Source: Pseudolabrys taiwanensis
GTDB lineage: Bacteria > Pseudomonadota > Alphaproteobacteria > Rhizobiales > Xanthobacteraceae
NCBI RefSeq assembly: GCF_003367395.1
Contig: NZ_CP031417.1
Span: 3,348,001-3,412,000, forward strand
DNA: 64,000 bases
Reading direction: 5' to 3'
The translations under genes and the position numbers were made by a program. Shown in pieces: positions 7,747 to 15,874 of the stretch; the stretch's first letter is position 1, and each line of letters starts with the position of its first letter. The notes below the pieces were generated by a model, which was given only the letters and a program-made list of their open reading frames with translations, searched no databases and was not told the origin of the DNA.

Positions 7747-10700
7747 ATGCCGACAGCCAAATCCAAGACCAAAGCCAAGACCGTCACGACGCCTGCGGAA
7801 ACCGCGCCGGCGCCCGCCGATTCCGCAATCCGACCCGTGAAAAAAGGCGATCACGTCTTTCTCGTCGACGGTTCGGGCTACATCTTCCGCGCTTACCACG
7901 CCATCCGCTTCGAGCCGCGCACGCCCGAGGGCGTCCACGTCAATGCGGTCTACGGCTTCTGCGCGATGCTCTGGAAGCTGCTCAAGGAGATGAAGCCGGA
8001 GGAGAAGCCGACTCATCTCGCCGTCATCTTCGACAAGTCGGAAAAGACGTTCCGCACGGAGATGTACAAGGAATACAAGGCACACCGGCCGCCGCCGCCG
8101 GAAGACCTGGTCCCGCAATTTCCGCTGATCCGCGACGCCGTGCGCGCGTTCGAAATCCCGTGCATCGAGCTCGCCGGCTACGAGGCCGACGACTTGATCG
8201 CGACCTATGCCCGCATCGCCTGCGAAGCCGGGGCCACGGCGACGATCGTCTCGTCGGACAAGGATCTCATGCAGCTCGTGAACGACTGCGTGGTCATGTA
8301 CGACACCATGAAGGACGTGAGAATCGGCGTCCCCCAGGTGATCGAGAAGTTCGGCGTCGGCCCCGACAAAGTGATCGAGGTTCAGTCGCTGATCGGCGAC
8401 TCGACCGACAACGTCCCCGGCGTGCCGGGAATCGGCCCGAAGACCGCGGCCGAGTTGATCAACACCTATGGCAATCTCGAAACCGTCCTCGCGCGCGTCT
8501 CCGAGATCAAGCAGGAGAAGCGCCGCCAGAGCCTCATCGACAATGCCGAGGCCGCGCGCATCTCCAAGAAGCTCGTCACCCTCGATCAGAATGTGCCGCT
8601 CACCGTGCCGATCGAAGAGATCGGCGTACATGAGCCGGACTACAAGAACCTCATCGCCTTCCTGAAGTCGATGGGCTTCAAGACGCTCACGCAGCGCGTC
8701 GCCGAGAAGAGCGGCGTCGACGCCGCTCAGGTCGAAGCCGACAAGACGGCGGCGCCCGCACCGTCCGGCCGCAGCGGCGGTCAGGGTCAGTTGGCGCTCG
8801 ATGCGCCGGCGCCGCGCACGACGAAGATCGGCGCGCCCGGCCCGTCGGAAACGCTGACGCCGATCTCGCTGGCGACGAAGCGCGTCGAGGTGCTGCGGAG
8901 CGCGCAGTTCGACGCCTCGAAGTATCAGGTCATCGATACGCTCGACACGCTGAACAAGTGGATCGCCCGCGCCTACGACACCGGCGTGCTGGCGCTCAAG
9001 ACCGAGACCAATACGCTCGATCCGATGCAGGCGGCGCTGTGCGGCCTCGCCATTGCCGTTGCGCCGAACGAGGCGGCCTATCTGCCGCTCGGCCATCGCG
9101 AGGCCAGCGACAACGAAGCCTCCGGCCTGTTCGCGGCCAAGCTTTGCGACGGGCAGATTCCCGAGCGCGCGGCGCTGGACGCGTTGAAGGCGATCCTGGA
9201 AGATTCCGCCGTCAGCAAGATCGGCCACGATGTGAAGCGCGACTGGCTGGTGCTGGCCTGCCGCGGCATCAACATCGGCGTGCTCGACGACACCATGCTG
9301 ATGTCCTACGTGCTCGACGCCGGCAAGGGCGCGCACGACATGGACGCGGTCGCGACCCGGTATTTCGGCCGTGCGCCATCGCGCTTCAACGACGTCAAGA
9401 ACAAGGACAAGGCGTGGTTCACGCCGGAGGCAACGCCGATCGCGCGCGCCGCCGCCTACACCACCGAGGACGCCGACGCCTCGCTCCGTCTCTGGTACGC
9501 GCTCAAGCCGCGCATGGCTGCGGAGAAGGTCGTCAGCGTCTATGAGACCTTGGAGCGGCCGATGCCGCGTGTCCTGGCGCGCATGGAGCAGCGTGGCATC
9601 GCCATCGATCAAGCCGTGCTGGCGCGCCTGTCGAACGACTTCGGCAAGAAGCAGGTCGCGCTGGAGCAGGAGATCAACACCATCGCCGGCGCGCCGGTGA
9701 ATGTCGGCTCACCCAAGCAGCTCGGCGACATCCTGTTCGGCAAGATGGGCCTGCCCGGCGGCAGCAAGACCAAGACCGGCCAGTGGTCGACCACCGCGCG
9801 CGAATTGGAGGAACTTGCCGAGCAAGGTCACGAGTTGCCGCGCAAGATCCTCGACTGGCGGCAGGTGTCCAAGCTCCGCTCCACCTACACCGACGCGCTG
9901 CCGACCTACGTTCATCCGGACACCAAGCGGGTCCATACGAGCTACGCGCTCGCCGCGACCTCGACCGGACGCCTCTCTTCATCCGAGCCGAACCTGCAGA
10001 ACATTCCGATCCGCACCGAGGACGGCCGCAAGATCCGCAAGGCTTTCGTCGCGCCCCCGGGCAAGAAGCTGGTTTCGGCCGACTACTCGCAGATCGAATT
10101 GCGTCTACTGGCCGAGGTCGCCAATGTGCCGACCCTGCGCAAGGCCTTCCAGGACGGCATCGACATTCACGCGATGACGGCTTCGGAAATGTTCGGTGTG
10201 CCGATCAAGGACATGTCGCCGGACGTGCGCCGCCGGGCCAAGGCGATCAACTTCGGCATCATCTACGGCATCTCGGCTTTCGGCCTGGCCAATCAGCTCG
10301 GCATCGAACGCAACGAAGCGGGCGAGTACATCAAGAAGTACTTCGAGCGCTTCCCGGGCATTCGCGACTACATGGACGAGACGCGCGACTACTGCCGCGA
10401 GCACGGCTATGTGCTCACCTTGTTCGGGCGCAAGTGCCACTATCCCGACATCAAGGCGTCGAACCCGTCGATCCGCGCCTTCAACGAGCGTGCCGCGATC
10501 AACGCCCGTCTGCAGGGCTCGGCCGCCGATATCATCCGCCGCGCCATGATCCGCGTGGAAGGCGAACTCGCGGACGCCAAGTTGAACGCGATCATGCTGC
10601 TGCAGGTTCACGACGAACTGATCTTCGAGGTGCCCGAGCAGGAAGTGAAGGACACCATCGCCATCGTGAAGGATGTCATGGAGGGGGCGCCCCACCCGGC

Positions 10701-10767
10701 CGTCGCTCTCAACGTGCCTTTGCAGGTCGACGCCCGGGCGGCCGACAACTGGGACGAGGCGCATTAG
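7747..10767 (+). CDS. polA: DNA polymerase I
   Basis: This 1006-residue polymerase fills gaps and removes RNA primers. Domains in order are a Lys/Ala/Pro-rich extension (1-33) and a 5'-3' exonuclease (about 35-330, with the H3TH GDSTDNVPGVPGIGPKTA). The 3'-5' exonuclease domain (about 390-580) and polymerase domain (about 620-1006) follow. Polymerase motif A is DYSQIELR (D779), motif B RRRAKAINFGIIYG, and motif C QVHDELIFEVP from Q953. In the exonuclease domain, motifs II (GHDVKRD) and III (YTTEDAD) are intact. Motif I reads ALKTETNTL: the metal-binding Asp (D355 in E. coli) is K418 here. The last 220 bp are duplicated at 11468-11688. Confidence 0.97.
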   Translation: MPTAKSKTKAKTVTTPAETAPAPADSAIRPVKKGDHVFLVDGSGYIFRAYHAIRFEPRTPEGVHVNAVYGFCAMLWKLLKEMKPEEKPTHLAVIFDKSEKTFRTEMYKEYKAHRPPPPEDLVPQFPLIRDAVRAFEIPCIELAGYEADDLIATYARIACEAGATATIVSSDKDLMQLVNDCVVMYDTMKDVRIGVPQVIEKFGVGPDKVIEVQSLIGDSTDNVPGVPGIGPKTAAELINTYGNLETVLARVSEIKQEKRRQSLIDNAEAARISKKLVTLDQNVPLTVPIEEIGVHEPDYKNLIAFLKSMGFKTLTQRVAEKSGVDAAQVEADKTAAPAPSGRSGGQGQLALDAPAPRTTKIGAPGPSETLTPISLATKRVEVLRSAQFDASKYQVIDTLDTLNKWIARAYDTGVLALKTETNTLDPMQAALCGLAIAVAPNEAAYLPLGHREASDNEASGLFAAKLCDGQIPERAALDALKAILEDSAVSKIGHDVKRDWLVLACRGINIGVLDDTMLMSYVLDAGKGAHDMDAVATRYFGRAPSRFNDVKNKDKAWFTPEATPIARAAAYTTEDADASLRLWYALKPRMAAEKVVSVYETLERPMPRVLARMEQRGIAIDQAVLARLSNDFGKKQVALEQEINTIAGAPVNVGSPKQLGDILFGKMGLPGGSKTKTGQWSTTARELEELAEQGHELPRKILDWRQVSKLRSTYTDALPTYVHPDTKRVHTSYALAATSTGRLSSSEPNLQNIPIRTEDGRKIRKAFVAPPGKKLVSADYSQIELRLLAEVANVPTLRKAFQDGIDIHAMTASEMFGVPIKDMSPDVRRRAKAINFGIIYGISAFGLANQLGIERNEAGEYIKKYFERFPGIRDYMDETRDYCREHGYVLTLFGRKCHYPDIKASNPSIRAFNERAAINARLQGSAADIIRRAMIRVEGELADAKLNAIMLLQVHDELIFEVPEQEVKDTIAIVKDVMEGAPHPAVALNVPLQVDARAADNWDEAH

Positions 10768-10770
10768 GCG
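10551..10770 (+). repeat. polA 3'-end direct repeat, copy 1 (intact)
   Basis: These 220 bp, covering polA codons from about 936 to the stop, recur at 11468-11687 in the same orientation, 917 bp downstream. I count 8 substitutions, with a perfectly identical 161-bp core (10579-10739). Differences lie only near the two ends. Confidence 0.9.
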
Positions 10771-10771
10771 C

Positions 10772-10800
10772 AAAAAACCGCCGGGACCCGGTCCCGGCGG
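10772..10800 (-). terminator. Intrinsic terminator for the secreted-protein gene
   Basis: A perfect stem of CCGCCGGGA and TCCCGGCGG with a 5-base loop (10778-10800) is preceded on the + strand by six A residues. Read on the - strand it is a strong hairpin followed by six U, suiting termination of the gene at 10836-11315. It starts 5 bp after the polA stop, so it may also stabilise the polA mRNA end. Confidence 0.85.
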
Positions 10801-10835
10801 CTTCAGATCAGCTCATCAGCTCAGAGCGACGAGGT

Positions 10836-11315
10836 TCAGGCGCCCTTGAGGACCTTGTTGCAGGCGCTCCAATAGCCGCCGCCCTTCTGGATCCACTTCA
10901 TGCCGCCGTTGGCGTTGTTCGCCTTGTTGGCATTGTATTGATCGACGCAGGTCTTTTCGCGAGCGACGCCGGCTTTCTCCTTCGCGTATTTAGGATCGAC
11001 GGCCTTCGGGAAGACGGCGTTCGTCGCCGCGGGCTGCACTGCGGGGGCGGCCGCCGGCTTCGCCGCCGCGGCCGGAGCAGCAGGAGCGGCCGCAGCGGGA
11101 GCCGCAGGCGCAGCGGCCGCGGCGTTGTCCGCGCACTCCTTCTTGCGGAAGTCGTTCCACTTCAGGCCGTTGAGCGTGCCGTCCTTCTTGGCCGCTGCGT
11201 ATTTGGCGCTGCATTCCTTCATCGTCAGCGCAGCGGCCGGCGTCGCCGGCAACAGCGCGAGACCCAGCAAAGCAGCAAGGGAAGCGATCGCTATCTGACT
11301 ATGGGATTTGAACAT
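10836..11315 (-). CDS. Small secreted protein with two cysteine-pair modules and an Ala/Pro linker
   Basis: This 159-residue protein has a clear signal peptide (about residues 1-29, ending ATPAAA). A first module has C at the start of CSAKYAAAKKDGTLNG, then LKWNDFRKKEC. An Ala/Pro-rich linker of about 55 residues follows. A second module runs from CVDQYNANKANN through GGMKWIQKGGGYWSAC. The two modules share the pattern C-x3-Y...K...G-x-KW...C, so they look like diverged copies, each with a likely disulfide. A strong ribosome site (AAGGAGGC) precedes the ATG. I do not recognise a function; such proteins are exported in Hyphomicrobiales. It lies between the two polA 3'-end copies and is convergent with polA. 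Confidence 0.8.
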   Translation of the reverse strand: MFKSHSQIAIASLAALLGLALLPATPAAALTMKECSAKYAAAKKDGTLNGLKWNDFRKKECADNAAAAAPAAPAAAAPAAPAAAAKPAAAPAVQPAATNAVFPKAVDPKYAKEKAGVAREKTCVDQYNANKANNANGGMKWIQKGGGYWSACNKVLKGA

Positions 11316-11467
11316 CGTTTGCCTCCTTGGGACAGACCGTCAATCGGTCATCATCTGGCCGCGCCCCTCGCCAATCTGGCGACAACGTGCGACCGAAAGA
11401 TGTCGCCGGACATTGGACGCCGGAGGACGGGATATCAAATAAAGTCGGCATAACCACACCGCCCCAG

Positions 11468-11688
11468 CCGCGTGGAAGGCGAGCTCGCGGACGCTAAGTT
11501 GAACGCGATCATGCTGCTGCAGGTTCACGACGAACTGATCTTCGAGGTGCCCGAGCAGGAAGTGAAGGACACCATCGCCATCGTGAAGGATGTCATGGAG
11601 GGGGCGCCCCACCCGGCCGTCGCTCTCAACGTGCCTTTGCAGGTCGACGCCCGGGCCGCCGACAATTAGGACGAGGCGCACTGAGCGC
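11468..11688 (+). pseudogene. polA: Duplicated 3' fragment of polA
   Basis: The segment repeats polA 10551-10770 and keeps its reading frame from GTG at 11472. It is cut by a TAG at 11667 where polA has Trp, five codons before the normal end. Inside the coding part, the other changes are silent: GAA to GAG, GCC to GCT, GCG to GCC, AAC to AAT, CAT to CAC. The stop itself changes from TAG to TGA. A pattern of silent changes suggests this copy diverged as part of a functional polA, or came from a related polA, before being fragmented. It retains motif C but no start signals and is not expected to be functional. Confidence 0.85.
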
Positions 11689-11760
11689 CGATCGGGCTCC
11701 GCCTCCGTTCATGGCCAGGAGAAGCCCGGCCATGACGGCGAAGACCTCCACGTTCGCGCG

Positions 11761-13566
11761 CTACGCCCGCCCCTGCCCCGCCACGCGGGCTTTGCGGTGC
11801 GCCACCATGCGCGACCGACGGGCCTTGGCGGCCTCACCCTCGTCGCTGTTGAACTCGCGCAGCAGTTTGAGAACGTACGGGCTCAGTTTCTTGTAAATGT
11901 CCTCGATCGAATCGATGCGGACCGCGCGGCTGAAAATGCCGTCCACATCGGCGTTGATCGATACGCCGATAACATCGACGAATTTCTCGGCCTCCATCAG
12001 CGCGACGACATCGCGAAAGTAATTCGTGGTGGCGTTGCTGAGCTCTTTGTTTCTCTTGCCGATATAAGTGCCGCTGATGTCCCCGTCGGTCACCACGAAC
12101 AGCAGGCGATGCTTGGCGAGGTTTTTCTTCAGCCGCTCGTAAGTCCACATCATCGCTTCGCCGTCATAGCTCAGATAGTGCATGCGCGTATCGAGGACGC
12201 TGCACAGGCGCTGGATCGTCTGCAGATTGTGCGGCTCCTCGCGCGTCTTGAACAAAAGGTAGAGCATCGAGCGGTTGCGCCCCGTCACCCGGGGAATCGC
12301 CTCTCCGGTCGTCGTGTGGCCGATAATCTCGGTCGGGATGCCGCCGCGCGAGAGAAGCTCGCTGAAACGGTCGGCGATCATGAAGCTCAGGAGATAGCGC
12401 GCGCCCTCCTGCATCGAAACGGACAGGTTGAACAGAAAGATCGCTTCGGTCTGGCGCTCCTGCTGCGCCTGTTCGATCAGCTTGACCTCGAGCGGCTGAC
12501 CGAAGGGATCGATGACGGCCTGTGTGAGGTGAAGCGGACGGCTTCCGCCTTCGCCCACGATCTGCCACAGCATCGACGACTTGGCGGGCCACGTTTCCCT
12601 GGCGTACTGGTCCCATGCCTTCTGGGCCCGGCTCAGTTCGCGCGCGTGCTGAAGATAGAGATCCTTGATCGACGCGGGCACGATGGGCCAGCTGGCGAAC
12701 TGATCGGGCCGCGTCACGCGATCGGTGACGGCGTCGGCTACCGGCAGGTAATAATCGAGATTGGGCACTTCGCCATCGGCGTGGCGCTTCTTGCGCGGCG
12801 CGGCGCGCTTGCGCCCGCTTCCCCGCTGCTTGGACGACGCCGAGGGATCTTTCTTCGTGCCGGCGCCGGCGTTGTTGGACACCGCGCGAATTCTGTCCAT
12901 CAGCGCGCGGTAGTCGAGAGCGGTTTCGTCCGGGTCATGCTGCAGCAGCCCGACGAAAGCCGCCGCCGCGTCGTTCAGCGCGCTCAACGGATGGAAGAAC
13001 TTGGCAAACTGCCGCCGCTTGTTGAGGAGACCGCGCAGCATCCTGGAGAATTCGGAAGGTCTCTTACCGGCTAGCTGAAAGATCCGTTCTTCGGTGAGCA
13101 GCGGCTCCAGATCCTGCGTTCTGGCGGCCAGCGCCGGCACTGTCTCGCGGGCGGCGCGCAGGACAATGAGAAAGACGGCCAGGTCGTACTGCATGATCTC
13201 GAGGTTCGGCGTCTTGAGAAGATAGCCGTGCAGCGCCTCGAGGTTATTCTGGATGCCGGCATACGTCGCGTATTCGCTCGTGGCGAAGGCGACATAGCCC
13301 ATGGCATCGAGCCCTGCGTCAAACATCTGCGCCTGCTCGGCATGCACGGGCCTGATCGCCGTCACGAACTCGGTATCGAGAAAGCGCAAGGCCAGAGCGC
13401 GCAGATCGTAAAAGCCCTTGAGCGCATGGTCGGCGCGGGGGTCCCAGGGGATCGTGGGCAGGGTTCCGACAGGCGTGTTTCTCTTTGGTCCGGTCAATCC
13501 GGCCAAGCTCTTCAACATGTCTTCCGGATTGACCGAGAGGTGCCGCTTCTTGGCTTGGCCGCGCAT
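11761..13566 (-). CDS. Stand-alone CobT-like protein with C-terminal VWA domain
   Basis: This 601-residue protein has an unassigned N-terminal half (residues 1-230), a basic Ser/Lys/Arg-rich linker (about 235-263) and a C-terminal VWA domain resembling that of cobaltochelatase CobT. Matching elements are IGHTTTGEA (415-423), the CobT signature-like YDGEAMMWTYERL (467-479) and VVTDGDISG (491-499). The metal site motif DxSxS reads N380-L-S-V-S384, so the first Asp is Asn. No CobS/AAA+, CobN or cobalamin gene is visible in the window, so cobalt chelation is doubtful. CobT-like VWA proteins also occur in phages and in MoxR/VWA pairs that remodel other complexes. The 200 bp upstream carries a short MoxR-like N-terminal ORF. 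Function unknown. Confidence 0.8.
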   Translation of the reverse strand: MRGQAKKRHLSVNPEDMLKSLAGLTGPKRNTPVGTLPTIPWDPRADHALKGFYDLRALALRFLDTEFVTAIRPVHAEQAQMFDAGLDAMGYVAFATSEYATYAGIQNNLEALHGYLLKTPNLEIMQYDLAVFLIVLRAARETVPALAARTQDLEPLLTEERIFQLAGKRPSEFSRMLRGLLNKRRQFAKFFHPLSALNDAAAAFVGLLQHDPDETALDYRALMDRIRAVSNNAGAGTKKDPSASSKQRGSGRKRAAPRKKRHADGEVPNLDYYLPVADAVTDRVTRPDQFASWPIVPASIKDLYLQHARELSRAQKAWDQYARETWPAKSSMLWQIVGEGGSRPLHLTQAVIDPFGQPLEVKLIEQAQQERQTEAIFLFNLSVSMQEGARYLLSFMIADRFSELLSRGGIPTEIIGHTTTGEAIPRVTGRNRSMLYLLFKTREEPHNLQTIQRLCSVLDTRMHYLSYDGEAMMWTYERLKKNLAKHRLLFVVTDGDISGTYIGKRNKELSNATTNYFRDVVALMEAEKFVDVIGVSINADVDGIFSRAVRIDSIEDIYKKLSPYVLKLLREFNSDEGEAAKARRSRMVAHRKARVAGQGRA

Positions 13567-13629
13567 CGTCGTCCTTGAAGTTTCCGTTTCGTCACGCGCC
13601 CCGCACGCGGCAGGCCGTAGCGGCCTGTA

Positions 13630-13701
13630 TCAGCTGGGCGTCGGCGCGCGGTCGACGTCGATCCGGGCGCTGGCGATGTCGGCAGTACCGGTAAAGCGCA
13701 T
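13630..13701 (-). other. Very short ORF resembling a MoxR-type AAA+ N-terminus (possible remnant)
   Basis: An ATG at 13701 opens a 23-codon frame beginning MRFTGTADIAS. From memory, MoxR-type AAA+ ATPases that pair with VWA proteins often start M-[RK]-F-x-G-T followed within a few residues by YVAT. The match covers only about seven residues and could be chance. If real, it would be a relic of a deleted ATPase gene directly upstream of the VWA gene. Confidence 0.2.
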
Positions 13702-13766
13702 GGCAGGATCCGGCGCGGTTGAGAGCCCCCGTCTCCTTTATCGCGCGGCCGCGCGACCTGCCACCC

Positions 13767-15191
13767 TCACCGCGTGTCTTTCAGGAATGCCTGAAATGTC
13801 GGATTGGCTTTCAGGGCCTCGCCGCCGGCCTGACGCAGCTCGTCGACCGTGTCGACCGGAAGCGTGAACGAGGTCGCCACGGCATTGAGGCGCCTGGCTC
13901 GTGCGGCATCGAACTGGTCGAACGACACGCGGCCGATCATGAACTTGATGTCGCGGCAGTTCCATGGACCGCCGCGGCCACGCAATTGTGCGACCTGCGC
14001 CGGCTTCAGGCTGCAACGCCAGCGCACCAGTTCCTCGCGCCAGTTCTTCATGCTCGCCTCGAAGGCGGCATAGCTCGAACGTGTATTGGCATCGATGGTG
14101 GCGTCGACCACGGCGGAGATGAGCTCCTTGCCGGTCGGGCCTTCCACGGTATGGGCCCAGTCGCCGGACGGGCCGCGGCCGGAGTCGACCACGAGCACAA
14201 GCAGTCGCCGCATGTTGACCGCTTCGCGCGGCTGCAGCGGGCCGTACGGCATGCCCGACAGCGCCAAGGCGATCGTGAGGCCGCTCAGGCCGTAATTATC
14301 GACGAGCCCGCCGTCGAGCAGCTTGACGTATTTGACGCCACCGGTACGGACGCGCACGAGCGACTGGGCATAGGAATGCACGAGCGGCGAGGCGGTCGGG
14401 TTGTTCGCCGCCTGCTCGATCTCCGGCGGCAATGGCGTCTGGCACTGGTCGGGAAATGCCTCGACCACGACCGGCGCGAAGGCGCCCGGCACCGCCGCCG
14501 ACGCGGCAACGCCGGCGGCGATGGGATATCGGTTGAGATCGCTGCACAGCGCCAGGAACGACTGCGGCACGAACAGGAAGGGCGTGCGGCTGTAGATGTC
14601 GGTGGCGTTGATCAAGGTGATCGGCCGCCCGCGCGCGATCAGATCGCCGAAGGTCGCACCGTGATAGAGGTGGGCGTCGAGCCATTGCCGCAATGCTTCG
14701 TCGGTGTTGGCGCCGCCGCCGAGCGCGCGGCCGATATTGACCAGGCTGACGTCGGTGCGCAGCTGCGCCATGAGATCCTGTGTCAGGAACTGCTCACGGA
14801 AGTCGGCGAGCGCAGCGCGGCCCTTCAAACCGAAATAGGAGGCGCTGATCGCGCCGCCCGAGACGCCCGACACCATGCCGATATGATCGAGCATGTCGCG
14901 ACCGCCGCCGGGCGACGGCGTGCGCACCATTTGCTCCAATACGCCGAACGAGAATGCCGCGGCGCGCGTGCCGCCACCGGAAAACGACAAGGCGATGACG
15001 TTGCCTTCGCTCAGCGCCTGGCGCGGTCCTGTCGGACGCTCGGCGGCCGCGGCAGCGCGGGTGAGAATACCGGAGAGCGGATTTGCCGACGGCTCGTTGA
15101 GCGGCAGATTGTGCACGGTACCGCAGCCCGCCAGGCCGAGCGCCATGGCAAGCGCCAGCAATGTCCTAGCCTGCAATGTCCTAGCCCGCAT
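13767..15191 (-). CDS. Patatin-like phospholipase, predicted lipoprotein
   Basis: This 474-residue protein has a lipoprotein signal (lipobox LAGC, C23) and a patatin domain. The oxyanion loop is SGGGTRAAAFSFG (residues 71-83), the nucleophile is S111 in GVSGGA, and the catalytic Asp is in DGGLVDNYGLSG. Patatin enzymes use a Ser-Asp dyad to hydrolyse acyl ester bonds of lipids. The lipobox predicts anchoring to an envelope membrane. There is no beta-barrel or POTRA domain, so it is not a PlpD-type secreted enzyme. The signal-peptide coding region contains a 15-bp in-frame tandem duplication. Confidence 0.88.
   Translation of the reverse strand: MRARTLQARTLLALAMALGLAGCGTVHNLPLNEPSANPLSGILTRAAAAAERPTGPRQALSEGNVIALSFSGGGTRAAAFSFGVLEQMVRTPSPGGGRDMLDHIGMVSGVSGGAISASYFGLKGRAALADFREQFLTQDLMAQLRTDVSLVNIGRALGGGANTDEALRQWLDAHLYHGATFGDLIARGRPITLINATDIYSRTPFLFVPQSFLALCSDLNRYPIAAGVAASAAVPGAFAPVVVEAFPDQCQTPLPPEIEQAANNPTASPLVHSYAQSLVRVRTGGVKYVKLLDGGLVDNYGLSGLTIALALSGMPYGPLQPREAVNMRRLLVLVVDSGRGPSGDWAHTVEGPTGKELISAVVDATIDANTRSSYAAFEASMKNWREELVRWRCSLKPAQVAQLRGRGGPWNCRDIKFMIGRVSFDQFDAARARRLNAVATSFTLPVDTVDELRQAGGEALKANPTFQAFLKDTR
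15158..15187. repeat. 15-bp tandem duplication in the patatin signal-peptide region
   Basis: GCAATGTCCTAGCCT is followed immediately by GCAATGTCCTAGCCC. The duplication is in frame and gives the ARTLQARTLL stretch at the start of the patatin lipoprotein. It looks like a recent slippage event in the n-region of the signal peptide. Confidence 0.75.
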
Positions 15192-15316
15192 GCCTGACCC
15201 CGTCTGCCGGCCCTCCAGCGACGAGGAGCAAATATCCGGCAGCCAGTCCCATGCTATAAGCCGGCACGGCGCCGGTCACCAGTCAGGCGCTATACGACCA
15301 AAAATGTTCAGGCCGT

Positions 15317-15805
15317 TTACCGGCGTCGCGTCTTGCTCGTGTTCTTGCGCTTGCTTTTGCTGCGCTTGGCGGCCGAGGGCTTGCGCGCGGCTTTGGCCTT
15401 CGCGCCCGCCACCACGGCAATCGCCTCGATCTCGAACAGCGCACCCGGCCGCGCCAGTTGGGAGATGGCGACAGTGGTCGACGCCGGCGGTGTCTTGGTA
15501 TTCAAGAAACCGTCACGCACCTCGCGGAAGACACCGATGTGCGTCATGTCGACGAGATAATTGTTGATCTTCACGACATCGGCAAAGCCGGCGCCGACGG
15601 CCTTCAGCGCCAGTTCGAGGTTCTCGAAGGCCTTCACGCATTGTGCCCGGAAATCGCCCGGCTCGCCGACCAGCTTGTTATCGAGGTCGAGGCCGAGCTG
15701 GCCCGCGAGATAGATCGTGCGCGCGGGCCCGGTCGTTTCCACGACGTAGCTGTAGCCCGGCGGCGGCGCGAGCGTCTTGGGATTGAGAAAGCGCGGCGCG
15801 GTCAT
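15317..15805 (-). CDS. RidA/YjgF-family protein with a basic C-terminal tail
   Basis: The 162-residue protein has a RidA domain in residues 1-132. It includes the conserved YLAGQLGLD and INNYLVDM and ends in ALFEIEAIAVV. RidA proteins hydrolyse reactive enamine/imine intermediates of PLP enzymes; some homologues have lost the substrate Arg. After the domain, about 27 residues are almost entirely Lys, Arg, Ser and Ala (KAKAARKPSAAKRSKSKRK and on). This tail is not part of the usual 125-130 residue family and resembles nucleic-acid-binding tails. GGGAGGAC precedes two closely spaced ATGs; the second is in frame. Confidence 0.85.
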   Translation of the reverse strand: MTAPRFLNPKTLAPPPGYSYVVETTGPARTIYLAGQLGLDLDNKLVGEPGDFRAQCVKAFENLELALKAVGAGFADVVKINNYLVDMTHIGVFREVRDGFLNTKTPPASTTVAISQLARPGALFEIEAIAVVAGAKAKAARKPSAAKRSKSKRKNTSKTRRR

Positions 15806-15874
15806 CGGTCATGTCCTCCCTTGCGTCTGAGCGGCCGATCCTGACACCGCCGCGCGAGGACGCAAGGCGCGGCG

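Noticed and set aside
6577..9612. Long open frames on the - strand opposite the acyltransferase and polA genes
   Set aside because: They are rich in Arg, Asp, His and Gly, match no family, and mirror the codon structure of GC-rich genes on the other strand.
10551..11688. Reading the polA repeat as a simple assembly artefact
   Set aside because: The two copies differ at 8 sites, nearly all silent within codons, which an assembly duplication would not create. It should still be confirmed with long reads.
11761..13566. Annotation as cobaltochelatase CobT
   Set aside because: No cobalamin genes or AAA+ partner are present, the N-terminal half does not look like CobT and the first metal-site Asp is replaced.
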